The notes beneath the pieces are model-generated. The model saw only the letters and a program-made list of their open reading frames with translations. It did not search any database and had not been told where the DNA came from. DNA of 64,000 nucleotides from Tillus elongatus. Its lineage: Eukaryota > Arthropoda > Insecta > Coleoptera > Cleridae. Below, in pieces: positions 36,021 to 46,930 of the stretch. The first letter of the stretch is position 1. Every line of letters starts with the position of its first letter. Where the stretch lies: NCBI GenBank assembly GCA_964006375.1, contig OZ023262.1:93631654-93695653 (forward strand), in the 5' to 3' direction. The translations under genes and the position numbers were made by a program.

Positions 36021-39000
36021 GGGGGCGGCAGCTGGCGTGCGAGTCCCAAGGCCCCAAAGTAAAGGTCTCCACTATCCGACGCTACCACGAGAGCCTCGTT
36101 ATACCTGGCAGCATAGACGGAAGACAATGCAGTTTCACCATCGATACTGGTGCCACTAGATCCGTTGTACGTCCAGACATGTTGCCAAACAAGTCAGCAC
36201 TCACTACCAACAAACAGCCTGTGTTGGAGACGGCAAAAGGAGATAGAATACCCGTGCATGGAGAGGCCACTGTTTACATTAGGCTGGGCAGTACTGAGCT
36301 ACAGGTAAGGGCTGTCGTCGCAGAAATCGTCGACGAATTTATTCTGGGCCTGGATTTAATGGAAGATTTCGATGTCCTATCAGTAGACTTCCAGAATAAG
36401 ATCTTGAAAATCGGTAACGAAGAGTTGTATTTATCTCCAACAGCAGGCGAAGCTAATCCCAGGGTGAGACTTATTGTCGACGAGGATACACGGATTCCTG
36501 GTAACAGTGAGAAGATTGTCAGAGCCAGGCTAGAGAAGAAACTTGATGGTATGTCTGCTCTCATAGCGGAGCCCCTAAAAGATAGACATGATGGTGCCCT
36601 CGTCGCACGATGCTTAGTAGACCCGAAGAAGACAATACCCATAAGAGTGGCTAACGTGCAAACTAACAGAGTCACATTGAAGAAAGGTGAGGTTATCGCC
36701 ACTTGCGAGCCCATTGACCGAGTAACGTTGTCAAGAAACGTGACACCCACTGCATTAAACAGAAGACTGCCAGTAGAAATAGTAGAGCGGTTCAAGAATT
36801 CATGGGGCCAATTGAACAACATGGAGATGGAAATGGCCCTGAAGTTCATATTGGAGGAGGCCGATATTTTCGCTCAAGATAAAATAACAGGTCGTACGAG
36901 TCTAGTGCAACACAGAATTAATACTGGCGACGCAAGACCAATTAGACAGCCGCCGAGAAGACTGCCTTTTGCCAAGCAATCAGAAATCAAGGCGATGGTT
37001 AACGAAATGCTGGAAGATGGTGTGATCGAGGAGTCTAATAGTCCTTGGTCGTCCCCAGTAGTTTTGGTCACCAAGAAAGACGGCACTATGAGATTTTGCG
37101 TGGACTATAGGAAGCTGAATGACGTCACCAAGAAAGACAGTTATCCCCTGCCCCGGATCGACGACACTTTGAACACTTTGGCCGGATCAAAGTGGTTCTC
37201 TACATTAGACCTGAAAAGTGGCTACTGGCAAGTAGAACTCCATAAAGACGATAAGGAGAAGACTGCTTTTTCAACCGGGAATGGGTTGTACCAATTCAAG
37301 GTCATGCCATTCGGCTTATGTAATGCTCCTGCCACCTTCGAGCGACTAATGGAGTTAGTGCTGAGAGGACTGACATGGGAAACATGCCTGGTGTATCTCG
37401 ATGATGTCATGGTGATTGGAAGGACTTTCGATGAGCACCTGTCGAATCTGAAGCAAGTTTTCTCCAGGCTAAGAGGTGCCAATCTGCAACTTAATCCCAA
37501 GAAATGCGCCCTCTTCCAGAAGAAAGTGAGTTTCCTCGGACATGTCGTTTCTGAGAAAGGGATAGAAACTGATCCAGAGAAAATAAAGGCAGTAAGAGAC
37601 TGGCCTGTGCCGAGGAACAAACATGAGGTCAGAAGTTTTCTGGGACTTTGCAGCTACTACCGACGCTTTGTGAAGTACTTCAGCAGCATTGCGAAACCTC
37701 TGCATAGCCTGACTGAAAATAAGGTCGAGTTCATCTGGTCACCAGATTGCCAAGAGTCTTTTAGAGAACTCAAACATCGTCTTCTCACTGCTCCTATACT
37801 GGCTTATCCTCGGGACGAAGGACTGTTCATACTGGACACCGATGCTTCCCAGTATGGCATTGGGGCAGTACTCTCGCAGCTCCAAGCCGGAGAAGAAGTT
37901 GTGATAGGCTACTTCAGCAAAACGTTCGGAAAAGCAGAAAGGAATTACTGTGTAACCCGGAAAGAACTGCTGGCAGTTGTAAGATCCATCGAACATTTCC
38001 ACAGCTTCCTGTATGGAAGAACATTCCGCGTGAGGTCGGATCACTCTGCTCTGCAATGGCTTCTGAACTTTAGAAATCCCGAAGGACAGATAGCCCGATG
38101 GATAGAGAAACTGCAGAGCTACGACTTCCGGATTGAACATCGAAAAGGAAGAAGTCACACCAATGCAGACAGCCTGTCAAGAAGACCATGCTCAGTGCAT
38201 GAATGTAAATTTTGCGAGCGACAAGAGAACAAAGAGATCGACAAAGTAACTCATCAGATCAAACAACTGGTGGCAGGACAGGAGAATAACACCGATGTAG
38301 ACGTAAATCTTGAATACATCAGAGACGCACAGAAGACAGATCCAGACTTGAAAAATATTAGAGAATGGCTACAAAAGGGGAAAAGACCTGAGTGGCACGA
38401 TGTGTCCCGGTTTGGGGCGGAGGTTAAAGGCTACTGGCTACAATGGGACTCATTGTGTCTAAAGAATGACATGATCACTCGAAAATGGGAAACTGCCGAT
38501 GGTAGAGACTGTATATACCAGACCGTTGTGCCAAGTGAGTGCATAGACAGTGTTCTTCAAGAGTTACACAATAGTAGAAGTGGAGGCCACTTTGGGGTCA
38601 ACAGGACTCTTGCCAGAGTGAGAGACCGCTTCTATTGGATAAACTGCCGAAGAAGCGTGGAAGAATGGTGCAAAAGGTGTGACCAATGTGCTTCAAAGAA
38701 AGGACCAAAGACCCGATCCAGAGGAAAAATGATGCAGTACATCTCAGGTACACCGTGGGAGAGAGTTGCCGTAGACATCGCAGGACCTTTTCCCATCACA
38801 GAGTCTGGGAACAGATACATAATGGTGGTGATGGACTACTTCTCGAAATGGCCTGAAGTTGCGCCGATCCCCAACCAAGAGGCAACGACCGTGGCAGAAG
38901 CCCTGATGGAAAATGTCATATCACGGCATGGCGTACCCTTAGAGATTCACACCGACCAGGGCCGGAATTTCGAATCAGAGGTCTGGAAGAGCCTAATGGA

Positions 39001-39655
39001 CTTGCTAGGCATAAAGAAAACGAGAACAACGCCACTCCACCCTCAATCAGACGGCATGGTAGAACGGCATAACAGGACCATCAATCAGTATCTTGCTATG
39101 TTTGTCGACGAGAATCAGAGAACCTGGGACAAGCTGATACCTCTGTTCCTCCTAGCTTACAGAAGCTCTCAGCATGAATCTACCGGCTACACTCCATCCA
39201 TGATGTTGACCGGCAGAGAGATGCGGTTACCAATCGACATGATGAGACCGCCACCGAACGAGGACATAGCGGACCTAGCTACGTTACCTGAGTATGTCGC
39301 CGACCTAGAAGGAAAACTGCGCACTATACACAGATGTGTCAGAGATAGGCTCCTCTTAAGCAGTGACCGGATGAAGATGCGCTTGGATCGCAGAGCAACA
39401 CCCCATACATTCAAGGAAGGTGATGCAGTGTGGCTGTACCAACCAACAAGGAGAAAGGGCCTCAGTCCCAAACTTCAGAAACCATGGGAATGGCCATACT
39501 TGGTGACTAAGAAAATTAACGACCTAGTCTACAGAATCCAGCTGTCTCCAAGAACTAAACCCAAAGTTGTTCACATAGAGAGGTTGAGTCCCTATAGGGG
39601 CAACGAACCCCCAAGTTGGCGGCCGGTAAATACTGTTCGGGACGAACAGTCTTAA
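35987..39655 (+). CDS. pol: Pol (protease, RT, RNase H, integrase), -1 frame
   Basis: The pol frame opens at 35987 inside gag and runs to a stop at 39653-39655. Its first internal ATG at 36179 lies downstream of the protease active site (IDTGATRS at about 36140-36163), so expression must use frameshifting rather than that ATG. Counted from 36179: RT with FCVDYRKLN (about 305) and YLDD at 406; RNase H with LDTDASQYGIG (about 552); integrase HHCC zinc site (HFGVNRTL...CKRCDQC, about 805-840); and the catalytic core D...D-35-E (AVDIAGPF, HTDQGRNF, GMVERHN). A GPY/F-like C-terminal module (KPWEWPYLV) is near 1100. All catalytic motifs are intact. There is no chromodomain. Confidence 0.93.
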   Translation, partial: AASGKRPDASVRGRQLACESQGPKVKVSTIRRYHESLVIPGSIDGRQCSFTIDTGATRSVVRPDMLPNKSALTTNKQPVLETAKGDRIPVHGEATVYIRLGSTELQVRAVVAEIVDEFILGLDLMEDFDVLSVDFQNKILKIGNEELYLSPTAGEANPRVRLIVDEDTRIPGNSEKIVRARLEKKLDGMSALIAEPLKDRHDGALVARCLVDPKKTIPIRVANVQTNRVTLKKGEVIATCEPIDRVTLSRNVTPTALNRRLPVEIVERFKNSWGQLNNMEMEMALKFILEEADIFAQDKITGRTSLVQHRINTGDARPIRQPPRRLPFAKQSEIKAMVNEMLEDGVIEESNSPWSSPVVLVTKKDGTMRFCVDYRKLNDVTKKDSYPLPRIDDTLNTLAGSKWFSTLDLKSGYWQVELHKDDKEKTAFSTGNGLYQFKVMPFGLCNAPATFERLMELVLRGLTWETCLVYLDDVMVIGRTFDEHLSNLKQVFSRLRGANLQLNPKKCALFQKKVSFLGHVVSEKGIETDPEKIKAVRDWPVPRNKHEVRSFLGLCSYYRRFVKYFSSIAKPLHSLTENKVEFIWSPDCQESFRELKHRLLTAPILAYPRDEGLFILDTDASQYGIGAVLSQLQAGEEVVIGYFSKTFGKAERNYCVTRKELLAVVRSIEHFHSFLYGRTFRVRSDHSALQWLLNFRNPEGQIARWIEKLQSYDFRIEHRKGRSHTNADSLSRRPCSVHECKFCERQENKEIDKVTHQIKQLVAGQENNTDVDVNLEYIRDAQKTDPDLKNIREWLQKGKRPEWHDVSRFGAEVKGYWLQWDSLCLKNDMITRKWETADGRDCIYQTVVPSECIDSVLQELHNSRSGGHFGVNRTLARVRDRFYWINCRRSVEEWCKRCDQCASKKGPKTRSRGKMMQYISGTPWERVAVDIAGPFPITESGNRYIMVVMDYFSKWPEVAPIPNQEATTVAEALMENVISRHGVPLEIHTDQGRNFESEVWKSLMDLLGIKKTRTTPLHPQSDGMVERHNRTINQYLAMFVDENQRTWDKLIPLFLLAYRSSQHESTGYTPSMMLTGREMRLPIDMMRPPPNEDIADLATLPEYVADLEGKLRTIHRCVRDRLLLSSDRMKMRLDRRATPHTFKEGDAVWLYQPTRRKGLSPKLQKPWEWPYLVTKKINDLVYRIQLSPRTKPKVVHIERLSPYRGNEPPSWRPVNTVRDEQS
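35996..36055 (+). promoter_or_regulatory. -1 ribosomal frameshift signal at gag-pol
   Basis: The slippery heptamer GGGAAAC at 35996-36002 is in the correct register for -1 slippage (G GGA AAC in gag, GGG AAA C in pol). After a 6-nt spacer, ACGCCAG (36009-36015) pairs perfectly with CTGGCGT (36032-36038). Loop bases GGGGC (36022-36026) can pair with GCCCC (36051-36055), forming an H-type pseudoknot. Confidence 0.8.
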
Positions 39656-39667
39656 GGAGGGGGGCAG
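39654..39667 (+). other. Polypurine tract
   Basis: AAGGAGGGGGGCAG directly before the 3' LTR. It overlaps the end of the pol stop codon. It would prime plus-strand DNA synthesis. Confidence 0.85.
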
Positions 39668-40407
39668 TGTTACAAAGCACTTCAATAGACGTAGGTGCGG
39701 TGTTGCCACATCTCCAGAATTTCCCCAACATCTGGGAATTTTTGCACAATCTGGCAACACCGCCTCCCCACCCCCCTGGGGGTGCCTGGGGTGACCCCCC
39801 TCAGGCGAAGTCTCAACCCTCTAGGACCAGAAATAACGAAGTTACCAACTTGTACCCCGTCGGAACGGATAACTGAGGTCTGCACATTCCGAACACCCTG
39901 TATATACACCCCGTATACGCAGAGAACCCTTACACCCTGTATACGCAGAGAGATCTTATAGTTCGAGAAACACCTCTTGTGTAACATAGGAGTGGTGACC
40001 ACATTTGGATCATCCTGTATATACATTCCCCTGTATACACACGGGACCGATCTGTATTCACAGAACCTTCTAGTAAAAGAAGGTCCTGGAACGTTCTGGA
40101 ATGGAAGGCTCCAGAAAGAAGGGGAAGGTACGGCGAGTATATAAAAGCGAAAGCAAGCCAGCCCGAGTTAGTTCAGTTCAGTAAGAGAATGTGGTAGTGA
40201 CTTGAACAAGCAGTAATCAGTGTGAAGTGTTAGACTGTAGTTCCAGTATTAGTGACTTTTGTTGAGAGTAGTAATTGTAAAGCCAGTAAATTAAGTGTTT
40301 TGTGAGAGAGACATTCTAGACATTTTATTGTATCCATATTTAGAGTGTAAATAAAGTTGTTTTGTTAAAATTTAAAAGTCTCACTTATCCAGAACCCGGA
40401 GAAAACG

Positions 40408-40412
<5 letters not shown>
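39668..40412 (+). repeat. 3' LTR (745 bp)
   Basis: The same length and, by eye, the same sequence as the 5' LTR, including the TATA box (40138) and heat-shock-like sites. Its outer end abuts AT repeats. Confidence 0.97.

Positions 40413-40480
<68 letters not shown>
40413..40480. repeat. (AT)n microsatellite, right half
   Basis: About 68 bp, the continuation of the array that starts at 33815. The following AACATTTTAACTGACCTTGG is a diverged right block. Confidence 0.97.
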
Positions 40481-40482
<2 letters not shown>

Positions 40483-41093
40483 CATTTTAACTGACCTTGG
40501 AAATAAAATTCATTAAAAACTCTAATAAAATATTCCTGGATACGTTTGTTATAAATATTTATATGCCACAGAAGAACAGGATTGCATTTTGGCAGGAAAC
40601 TTAAAATTCAAAAAATGTTTCGTAGATATAATGAGAGAAAGGCATTCATTCTAAATACTACCACGATACGCTCATTGCAGTATATGTGAAAGGTAAAACC
40701 CTACATGAGATCACCCAGCTGGCATTCGCGCAACGAAAACTCCAAACTCAAGTATAATATTTCGACTATTTTTTCGCTCGAGTTGTATTTCCAATTTGTG
40801 CTTTCATTAAAAAAAGATTTAATTATACCGTATTCATGTTCGCTGCAAAACCGGAAACCCTTTTTTTGTCCGCTCCTTTTCCTGCACTTCATTGCCGTTT
40901 TGTGTAATTCTGAATGCCATTACTCAAGTATCGCACACACAAGTGCATAAGGGCAGAGAGCAGTGTGAGTTTCGAGCATGGGCCGGAAATACAGCAGGCT
41001 TTGTTCACTCCGGCTAATCTCTGTCGCTCTGGCTAGCTCCAAGCAAGTCATTAACACACTCCATTAAATTACTGCACCAGGAAATGGAGTGAG
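40481..41093. other. Apparently single-copy, GC-richer DNA
   Basis: No repeat match. 40680-41090 is noticeably less AT-rich than its neighbours. No splice-flanked ORF was found. It could be host intron with conserved non-coding sequence. Confidence 0.4.
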
Positions 41094-42110
41094 ACCACCA
41101 GCCCAGGATCTTGTTTATGTATAATTTATAGATAACCGGTTAAAAGATTTTAACCGACAAGGCCAGATTTTTTTTTCTATAATACGGATTATAGATACTA
41201 CGGCTTGTGGGTTTTTGGCGTACAAATATCTAAATATAGAAAAAAGTTCGGGACGCAGCAAGTGCGTTATGGTAGTCAATTTTTATTAAATGTTTCAAAC
41301 TTGAATAACTCAATTTTCTATAAATTTAAAAAGCTGAATTGTGGTACGTACTAAGGTCTTTCTGAAGGCAATATATCCAACAAATTTCGTTGGAATAGCT
41401 TTATAATTTTCGGAGAAAAGGATTTTTTTTTAATAAAACTCAAAATTTAAATAACTCAGTTTTCTATAAACTTAGAGCTCCAACGGATTTTCTGTAAATT
41501 TTCTGACCGGGCATTGAAGGTACTGAGTAATTTCGGCAGAAACTTTGGCTTTTTGTTCTTCGCGATGAGAGACATAAGAGCAAGCACCACTAATATTTTC
41601 TACCATCTTGTGATGTTCGCTACAAAGGATCAATTTTTCATCTTCTAAGAAGTAGACGCACTAGGCAGTGTTTATTTTTTTCTTCTTAAGTACCTAACTA
41701 TTACTATTAATTGATAAATACCACCAGCCCAGGATCTTGCTTCTGTATAATTTATAGATAACCGGTTAAAATATTTTAACCGACAAGGCAAGATTTTTTT
41801 TTTCTATAATACGGATTATAGATACTACGGCTTGTGGGTTTTTGACGTACAAATATCTAAATATAGAAAAAAGTTCGGGACGCAGCAAGTGCGTTATGGT
41901 AGTGAATTTTTATTACATGTTTCAAACTTGAATAACCCAATTTTCTATAAATTTAGAAAGCTGAATTGTGATACGTACTAAGGTCTTTCTGAAGGAAATA
42001 TATCCAACAAATTTCGTTGGAATAGCTTTATAATTTTCGCAGAAAAAGATTTTTTTTTTAAATAAAACTCAAAATTTAAATAACTCAATTTTCTATAAAC
42101 TTAGAAAGTT
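41094..42110. repeat. Duplicated F1 segment with captured hAT DNA between copies
   Basis: Two direct copies (about 41094-41476 and 41722-42110) start ACCACCAGCCCAGGATCTTG, contain the hairpin motif (41253-41267 and 41880-41894), and share the AAACTTAGA end point. Between them 41474-41728 matches 44278-44530 of the hAT element almost base for base. The junctions show short overlaps (AGA and ACCA). Confidence 0.85.
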
Positions 42111-42959
<849 letters not shown>

Positions 42960-43584
42960 TGTAGTGAGCCTGACTAGTTTGTGTGCGCCCTAGATGCGTC
43001 GACGCTGGTGAGACTGGGAAGTCGAAGTACTGAGCGCCCCCAGGCACGACCCTGGAGATTAGCGGTAGGAGCATCAAGCGAGACGTAACTATGTACTGCG
43101 AAGTGCTCGCTATCATTGTTTAGTAGAGCGTATAGCAAGTTAAAGATATTAAAATAAATACAGAAAATTGTCCAGAGTACTAAATTGTAGTGCAACGTGG
43201 CCGTAGAGTCTCGACCAACTTCCCAACCAGGTGTCGACACCGCTAGCGACGGCCTCCAACGTGGAATCTACCAGCGCGGGTGGTATCTGGTTACATTTGC
43301 TTAATTACTAATTGTATTACGTTGAGAACTGTTGTGGAAAAAGATATTAGGTAAGAGAATTTTGATTGGGTTTGTTTAACGCATATTTGATTAATTTCTT
43401 ATTCAAACTGCCCTAAGTGAAACATATAAAGATGTATTATTATTACTGTGTACCTGTCATTTCGTTCCTCGGTTCGTAGAACTCACATGTAAATTCTTAC
43501 AAATATTAGGTAGATGTTATTACCTATTGGCCCACAATGGGGCCGAGTCGAGTGACAAGAGGGTGATACAGTAGCACTGCTCAA

Positions 43585-44950
43585 TAGGGATGCGCGATGT
43601 TTCTAAAACATCGATGTTCACATCTTTTGATACATCGAAATCAAAACATCTGTGTGTTAAAAATATCGGATCAAAATCATCGATTTTCTAAAACATCGAT
43701 GTTTTCTATAAAACTGTAATAATGAGTCAAAATAATAAAAATATATTTTAGAAATAAATATAAAATATTTATTCTTCTTAAAGTACACAAAATATTATGC
43801 TCCAAGTATAAAAAATGAAATAACATTAAAATAATGCTTTAAAAAGCAGAAACAAAGAAATAACATGTCAAATCACACAAAAATAATAGTGTCTTGAAAA
43901 TAGAACTAAACCTTATTCATTAAAAACAAATTTGGGGACAATTTTCAAAAAAATAAATATTATACTCCAAGTATAAGTAATTATATTAAATTAATGATAT
44001 AAAACGCAGAAACAAAGAAATAACATGTTAAATAACAGGAAAATAAAAGTATCTTAAAAATAGAACTATAACTTATTCATTAAAAAAATATTTTGTGAAC
44101 AATTTTAGTGAAATAATAATTATGACAAGCGTTTTTCTTTAAGTCTATTTCTCTGCTGGGTTAAAACCTGCTCTGCCTTTGAGAAATGTCTTTCGGAGGG
44201 AACTGACGTCGCTACCATGCTAAGATATTTTGGTGTAATTTTAGATAAAGTAGGAAATATACATTCCATGTCCTTCCAGAGCTCCAACGTATTTTCTGTA
44301 AATTTTCTGACCGGGCATTGAAGGTACTGAGTAATTTCGGCAGAAACTTTGGCTTTTTGTTCTTCGCGATGAGAGACATAAGAGCAAGCACCACTAACAT
44401 TTTCTACCATCTTGTGATGTTCGCTCCAATGGATGAATTTTTCATCTTCTAAGAAGTAGACGTACTAGGCAGTGTTTATTTTTTTCTTCTTAAGTACCTA
44501 ACTATTACTATTAATTGATAAATACCAATAAAGTAATTTCATGGGGAATGGGGAATTACTAAAATTCAACGTACGCTAAATAGAAACCTAGCCTAGAGAT
44601 TTAATATCTACTTCCAATATGTACGAGACAGTTACCTATTTGTATTTTAAATTAAAAAATATTATTTTGATTTTACCCAACTTTTGTGCGTATTCGTTAA
44701 AGTTTACTTTCGTTAGACATTTTCTAGTTCTGCTACTGATCGCTAGATGTGCACAAAAGAATTGACTTGGTAATTGATAATAGAAAACGATAAGAATAAA
44801 TTACCATGGCATTGAGAAACATCGAATGATACATCGTAAAAAAACATCGATGCTGTCTGATAATATCGAAAAAAATAACATCGATGTTAATATCGAAGAT
44901 CGTAAGCAAAATATCGATGTTTAAGAAACATCGATGAACATGCATCCCTA
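43585..44950. mobile_element. Non-autonomous hAT element with 8-bp target duplication
   Basis: 1,366 bp. Termini TAGGGATGCGCG and its near-complement (CATGCATCCCTA), flanked by perfect 8-bp duplications CTGCTCAA at 43577-43584 and 44951-44958. Subterminal regions at both ends carry repeated AACATCGATGTT palindromes (43607-43618, 43692-43703, 44877-44888 and variants near 44843 and 44911-44938), plausible transposase binding sites. The only coding remnant is the C-terminal dimerisation domain. Confidence 0.9.
44120..44410 (-). pseudogene. hAT transposase C-terminal dimerisation domain
   Basis: A 96-codon minus-strand ORF. It contains TPKYLSMVATSVPSERHFSK followed by a QVLTQQRNRLKEKRL-type tail, the signature of the hAT C-terminal (dimerisation) domain also seen in ZBED-like proteins. 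The BED finger and RNase-H-like catalytic core are absent. The host element is a deletion derivative that would depend on transposase from elsewhere. Part of the upstream sequence (44278-44530) is duplicated at 41474-41728. Confidence 0.85.
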
Positions 44951-45170
44951 CTGCTCAAGGGCAAACCATTATTTTTGAGATAGGTAATAGGTATCATTGT
45001 TTTGTGTATTTTAAAACTCAAAATAGTTAACATCTTTAATACCAGTTTATAATTCGAGTTATAAGGCATTCAGTATTTTCTTGTAAAAAATTTATGGATT
45101 TACTGGGTTACTTAAGGTATATAAGGTTTAATATTATGTGGCCAGTTTTTTACATTCTTGTAAAATAATG

Positions 45171-45800
45171 CCCAAGAAATATAAAAGTACGAACGTTCAA
45201 GCAGAACGGGTATTAGATAAATCAATGGCTAATGAGGTTATTAAATCTTTCATCATTAGTCTCGCTAATGGAATGACAAAAATGCAAGAAAGCATTTCTA
45301 CATTAGCAATTTCTGTAAGAGAAAGTTCTGTTAATATTAATAAAACGTTATTGTCGTCCCAGAATGATTCCTTCAATAAATATGAAACGGGTCGTGGAGA
45401 AAGCAAACAATACATCTCTCTTTTTAGAGATTTGGGGGGTACTTCCGTAATGTTTAGACCGGAAGCTGATTTACATCCAATTACCTTAAAAAAATAATTT
45501 AAAAAATGTTATGGAATCAGGCGCGCCGCCCTCAGCAGAGTTAGATTTGGCGTCAAATTGTTTACGAGAGTCAGCGGCGGATTGGGTCGCGGCTAGAGAC
45601 CACACCTTCCAATCGTTTTAGCAATTTTAAAGTGCGTTCTAGTCTAGATACTGGGAAGGGAGTTGTAGCAGAAACGTAACTTATTTTATAAAATAAAATA
45701 TGGCAATCCCAAACGGGAAATAGGGTAGATTATTTACTTAGGTTAGTGGGTGAAGCGTCATACCTCTCTGAACCAATAAAAGGGTTGTACCGAATAGTTA
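45171..45800 (+). pseudogene. gag pseudogene of the LTR remnant
   Basis: The ATG at 45171 opens a frame to 45497 (MPKKYKST..., FRPEADLHPITLKK). After a poly-A frameshift near 45490, gag-like sequence continues in another frame (ESGAPPSAELDLA, NCLRESAADWVAARDHTF). This is the LRGSAADWW-type capsid motif of Gypsy Gags. Later fragments near 45720-45780 (GEASYLSEPI) fit the capsid C-terminal part. No zinc knuckle, protease or RT follows. Confidence 0.55.
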
Positions 45801-46021
45801 TCTCGTAGCTAAACCAAATGGGGATATTATGGGGAGACAAAACTTTATTAATGTGAAACCCTTTAAGGTTATGCCCTTGAACTAGGCTGTTTATGTTTTC
45901 GTTTAAAGTCCCGCTTTGTTAGGTTAGTAAGGTAAGACATTTGTATGTTGCGAATTAAGTTTTTCAAGTGCGTTATCGTTTTAAAGCTTAATGGGGGGTG
46001 ATGTAGTGAGCCTGACTAGTT

Positions 46022-46186
46022 CTCAAAAATAAAGACAGTTTAGAATTCGCACACACAACTGAGAGAGGGTATTATAGAAAGATCTTCCGTTGCCCGGCAT
46101 ATTTGGGATAATAATCACCACGTAAACAAGAAGAATCGAAAATTAATAAAAACTGAAACAACCAGGACAGCCAAACTCATTCGAAA

Positions 46187-46188
<2 letters not shown>
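46022..46188. other. AT-rich flank
   Basis: Nothing recognised between the truncated LTR and the next AT array. Confidence 0.4.

Positions 46189-46277
<89 letters not shown>
46189..46277. repeat. (AT)n microsatellite
   Basis: About 89 bp. Its flanks do not match the usual composite repeat blocks. Confidence 0.97.
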
Positions 46278-46279
<2 letters not shown>

Positions 46280-46585
46280 TTAGTTAGTTAAAATGGATTA
46301 GATGGCCTCGGAAGCTCAAGTCCATTAGCCACAGATTTTTCTAATTCAGTTTCGAAAATACTATTCCATCGTTCTTCGTTATGATCTGTTATAACGAAAC
46401 ATAAAAAATCAGAGAGAAGTGTGATTTTTACAGTGAAAACTGATATTCGATATACATGTTTCCCTACATATTTGTTTCTCTCTTTCTTTTTTTAATCAAT
46501 TTATGATTTAAGGAAATAGACTGGGATACTTGCACCTAGGGACCCGTCAAGGCTTAAATCACAGATTGAAATGGGCCACGTATAT
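46278..46585. other. AT-rich DNA, nothing recognised
   Basis: No ORF or repeat match. Confidence 0.4.
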
Positions 46586-46722
<137 letters not shown>

Positions 46723-46749
46723 TATATATAGTAATAATAAAAGGTGTGT

Positions 46750-46930
46750 GAGTCTTAGCTCCGCCGCCTATGGGGAGTTTATTGATCGATCACTATACGA
46801 GAGAGACCGGCAGAAGCACGTTGAATATATAACAAAAGAATTAAGGTATTTCCGCCAAACGAAATACGTTAATTTGTATCTCGTTGGACCACCCTCTGTC
46901 CTAATAGACCGACTACCTGCAGACGAATAA
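46750..46930 (+). other. Unassigned short ORF
   Basis: A plus-strand frame with unusually non-AT codon content ([44 protein letters not shown]) ending in TAA within GACGAATAAAAAC, where an AATAAA overlaps the stop. It follows a possible acceptor TCTTAG at about 46758. Family not recognised. It may be a terminal exon or part of a mobile element. Confidence 0.25.

Larger units (their letters stand above)
33826..40412 (+). mobile_element. Complete Ty3/Gypsy LTR retrotransposon
   Basis: 6,587 bp, bounded by two 745-bp LTRs (TG...CA) that look identical by eye. In order it has the 5' LTR, tRNA-Leu primer binding site, gag, pol (PR-RT-RH-IN) in the -1 frame, a purine-rich tract and the 3' LTR. No env-like ORF is present. 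It interrupts an AT array. The flanking ATAT on each side (33822-33825 and 40413-40416) is compatible with a 4-bp target duplication but is uninformative in AT repeats. Identical LTRs and open frames mean insertion was very recent and the copy may be active. Confidence 0.95.
42960..46021 (+). mobile_element. Non-autonomous LTR retrotransposon remnant with nested hAT
   Basis: TGTAGTGAGCCTGACTAGTT occurs at 42960-42979 and again at 46002-46021. The second copy directly follows a polypurine-like AATGGGGGGTGA, as expected for the start of a 3' LTR. A gag pseudogene lies between. No pol was found, and a hAT element occupies 43585-44950. The 3' LTR is truncated after about 20 bp. The end of the 5' LTR and the primer site could not be fixed. 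Confidence 0.5.

Noticed and set aside
36179..36181. Internal ATG as the real start of Pol
   Set aside because: It lies about 30 nt after the protease DTG, so starting there would remove the protease active site. The open frame upstream and the slippery heptamer fit frameshifting.
45955..45975. Further F1 hairpin motif (CAAGTGCGTTATCG)
   Set aside because: Only half of the motif is present and the left stem arm is missing. Probably chance.
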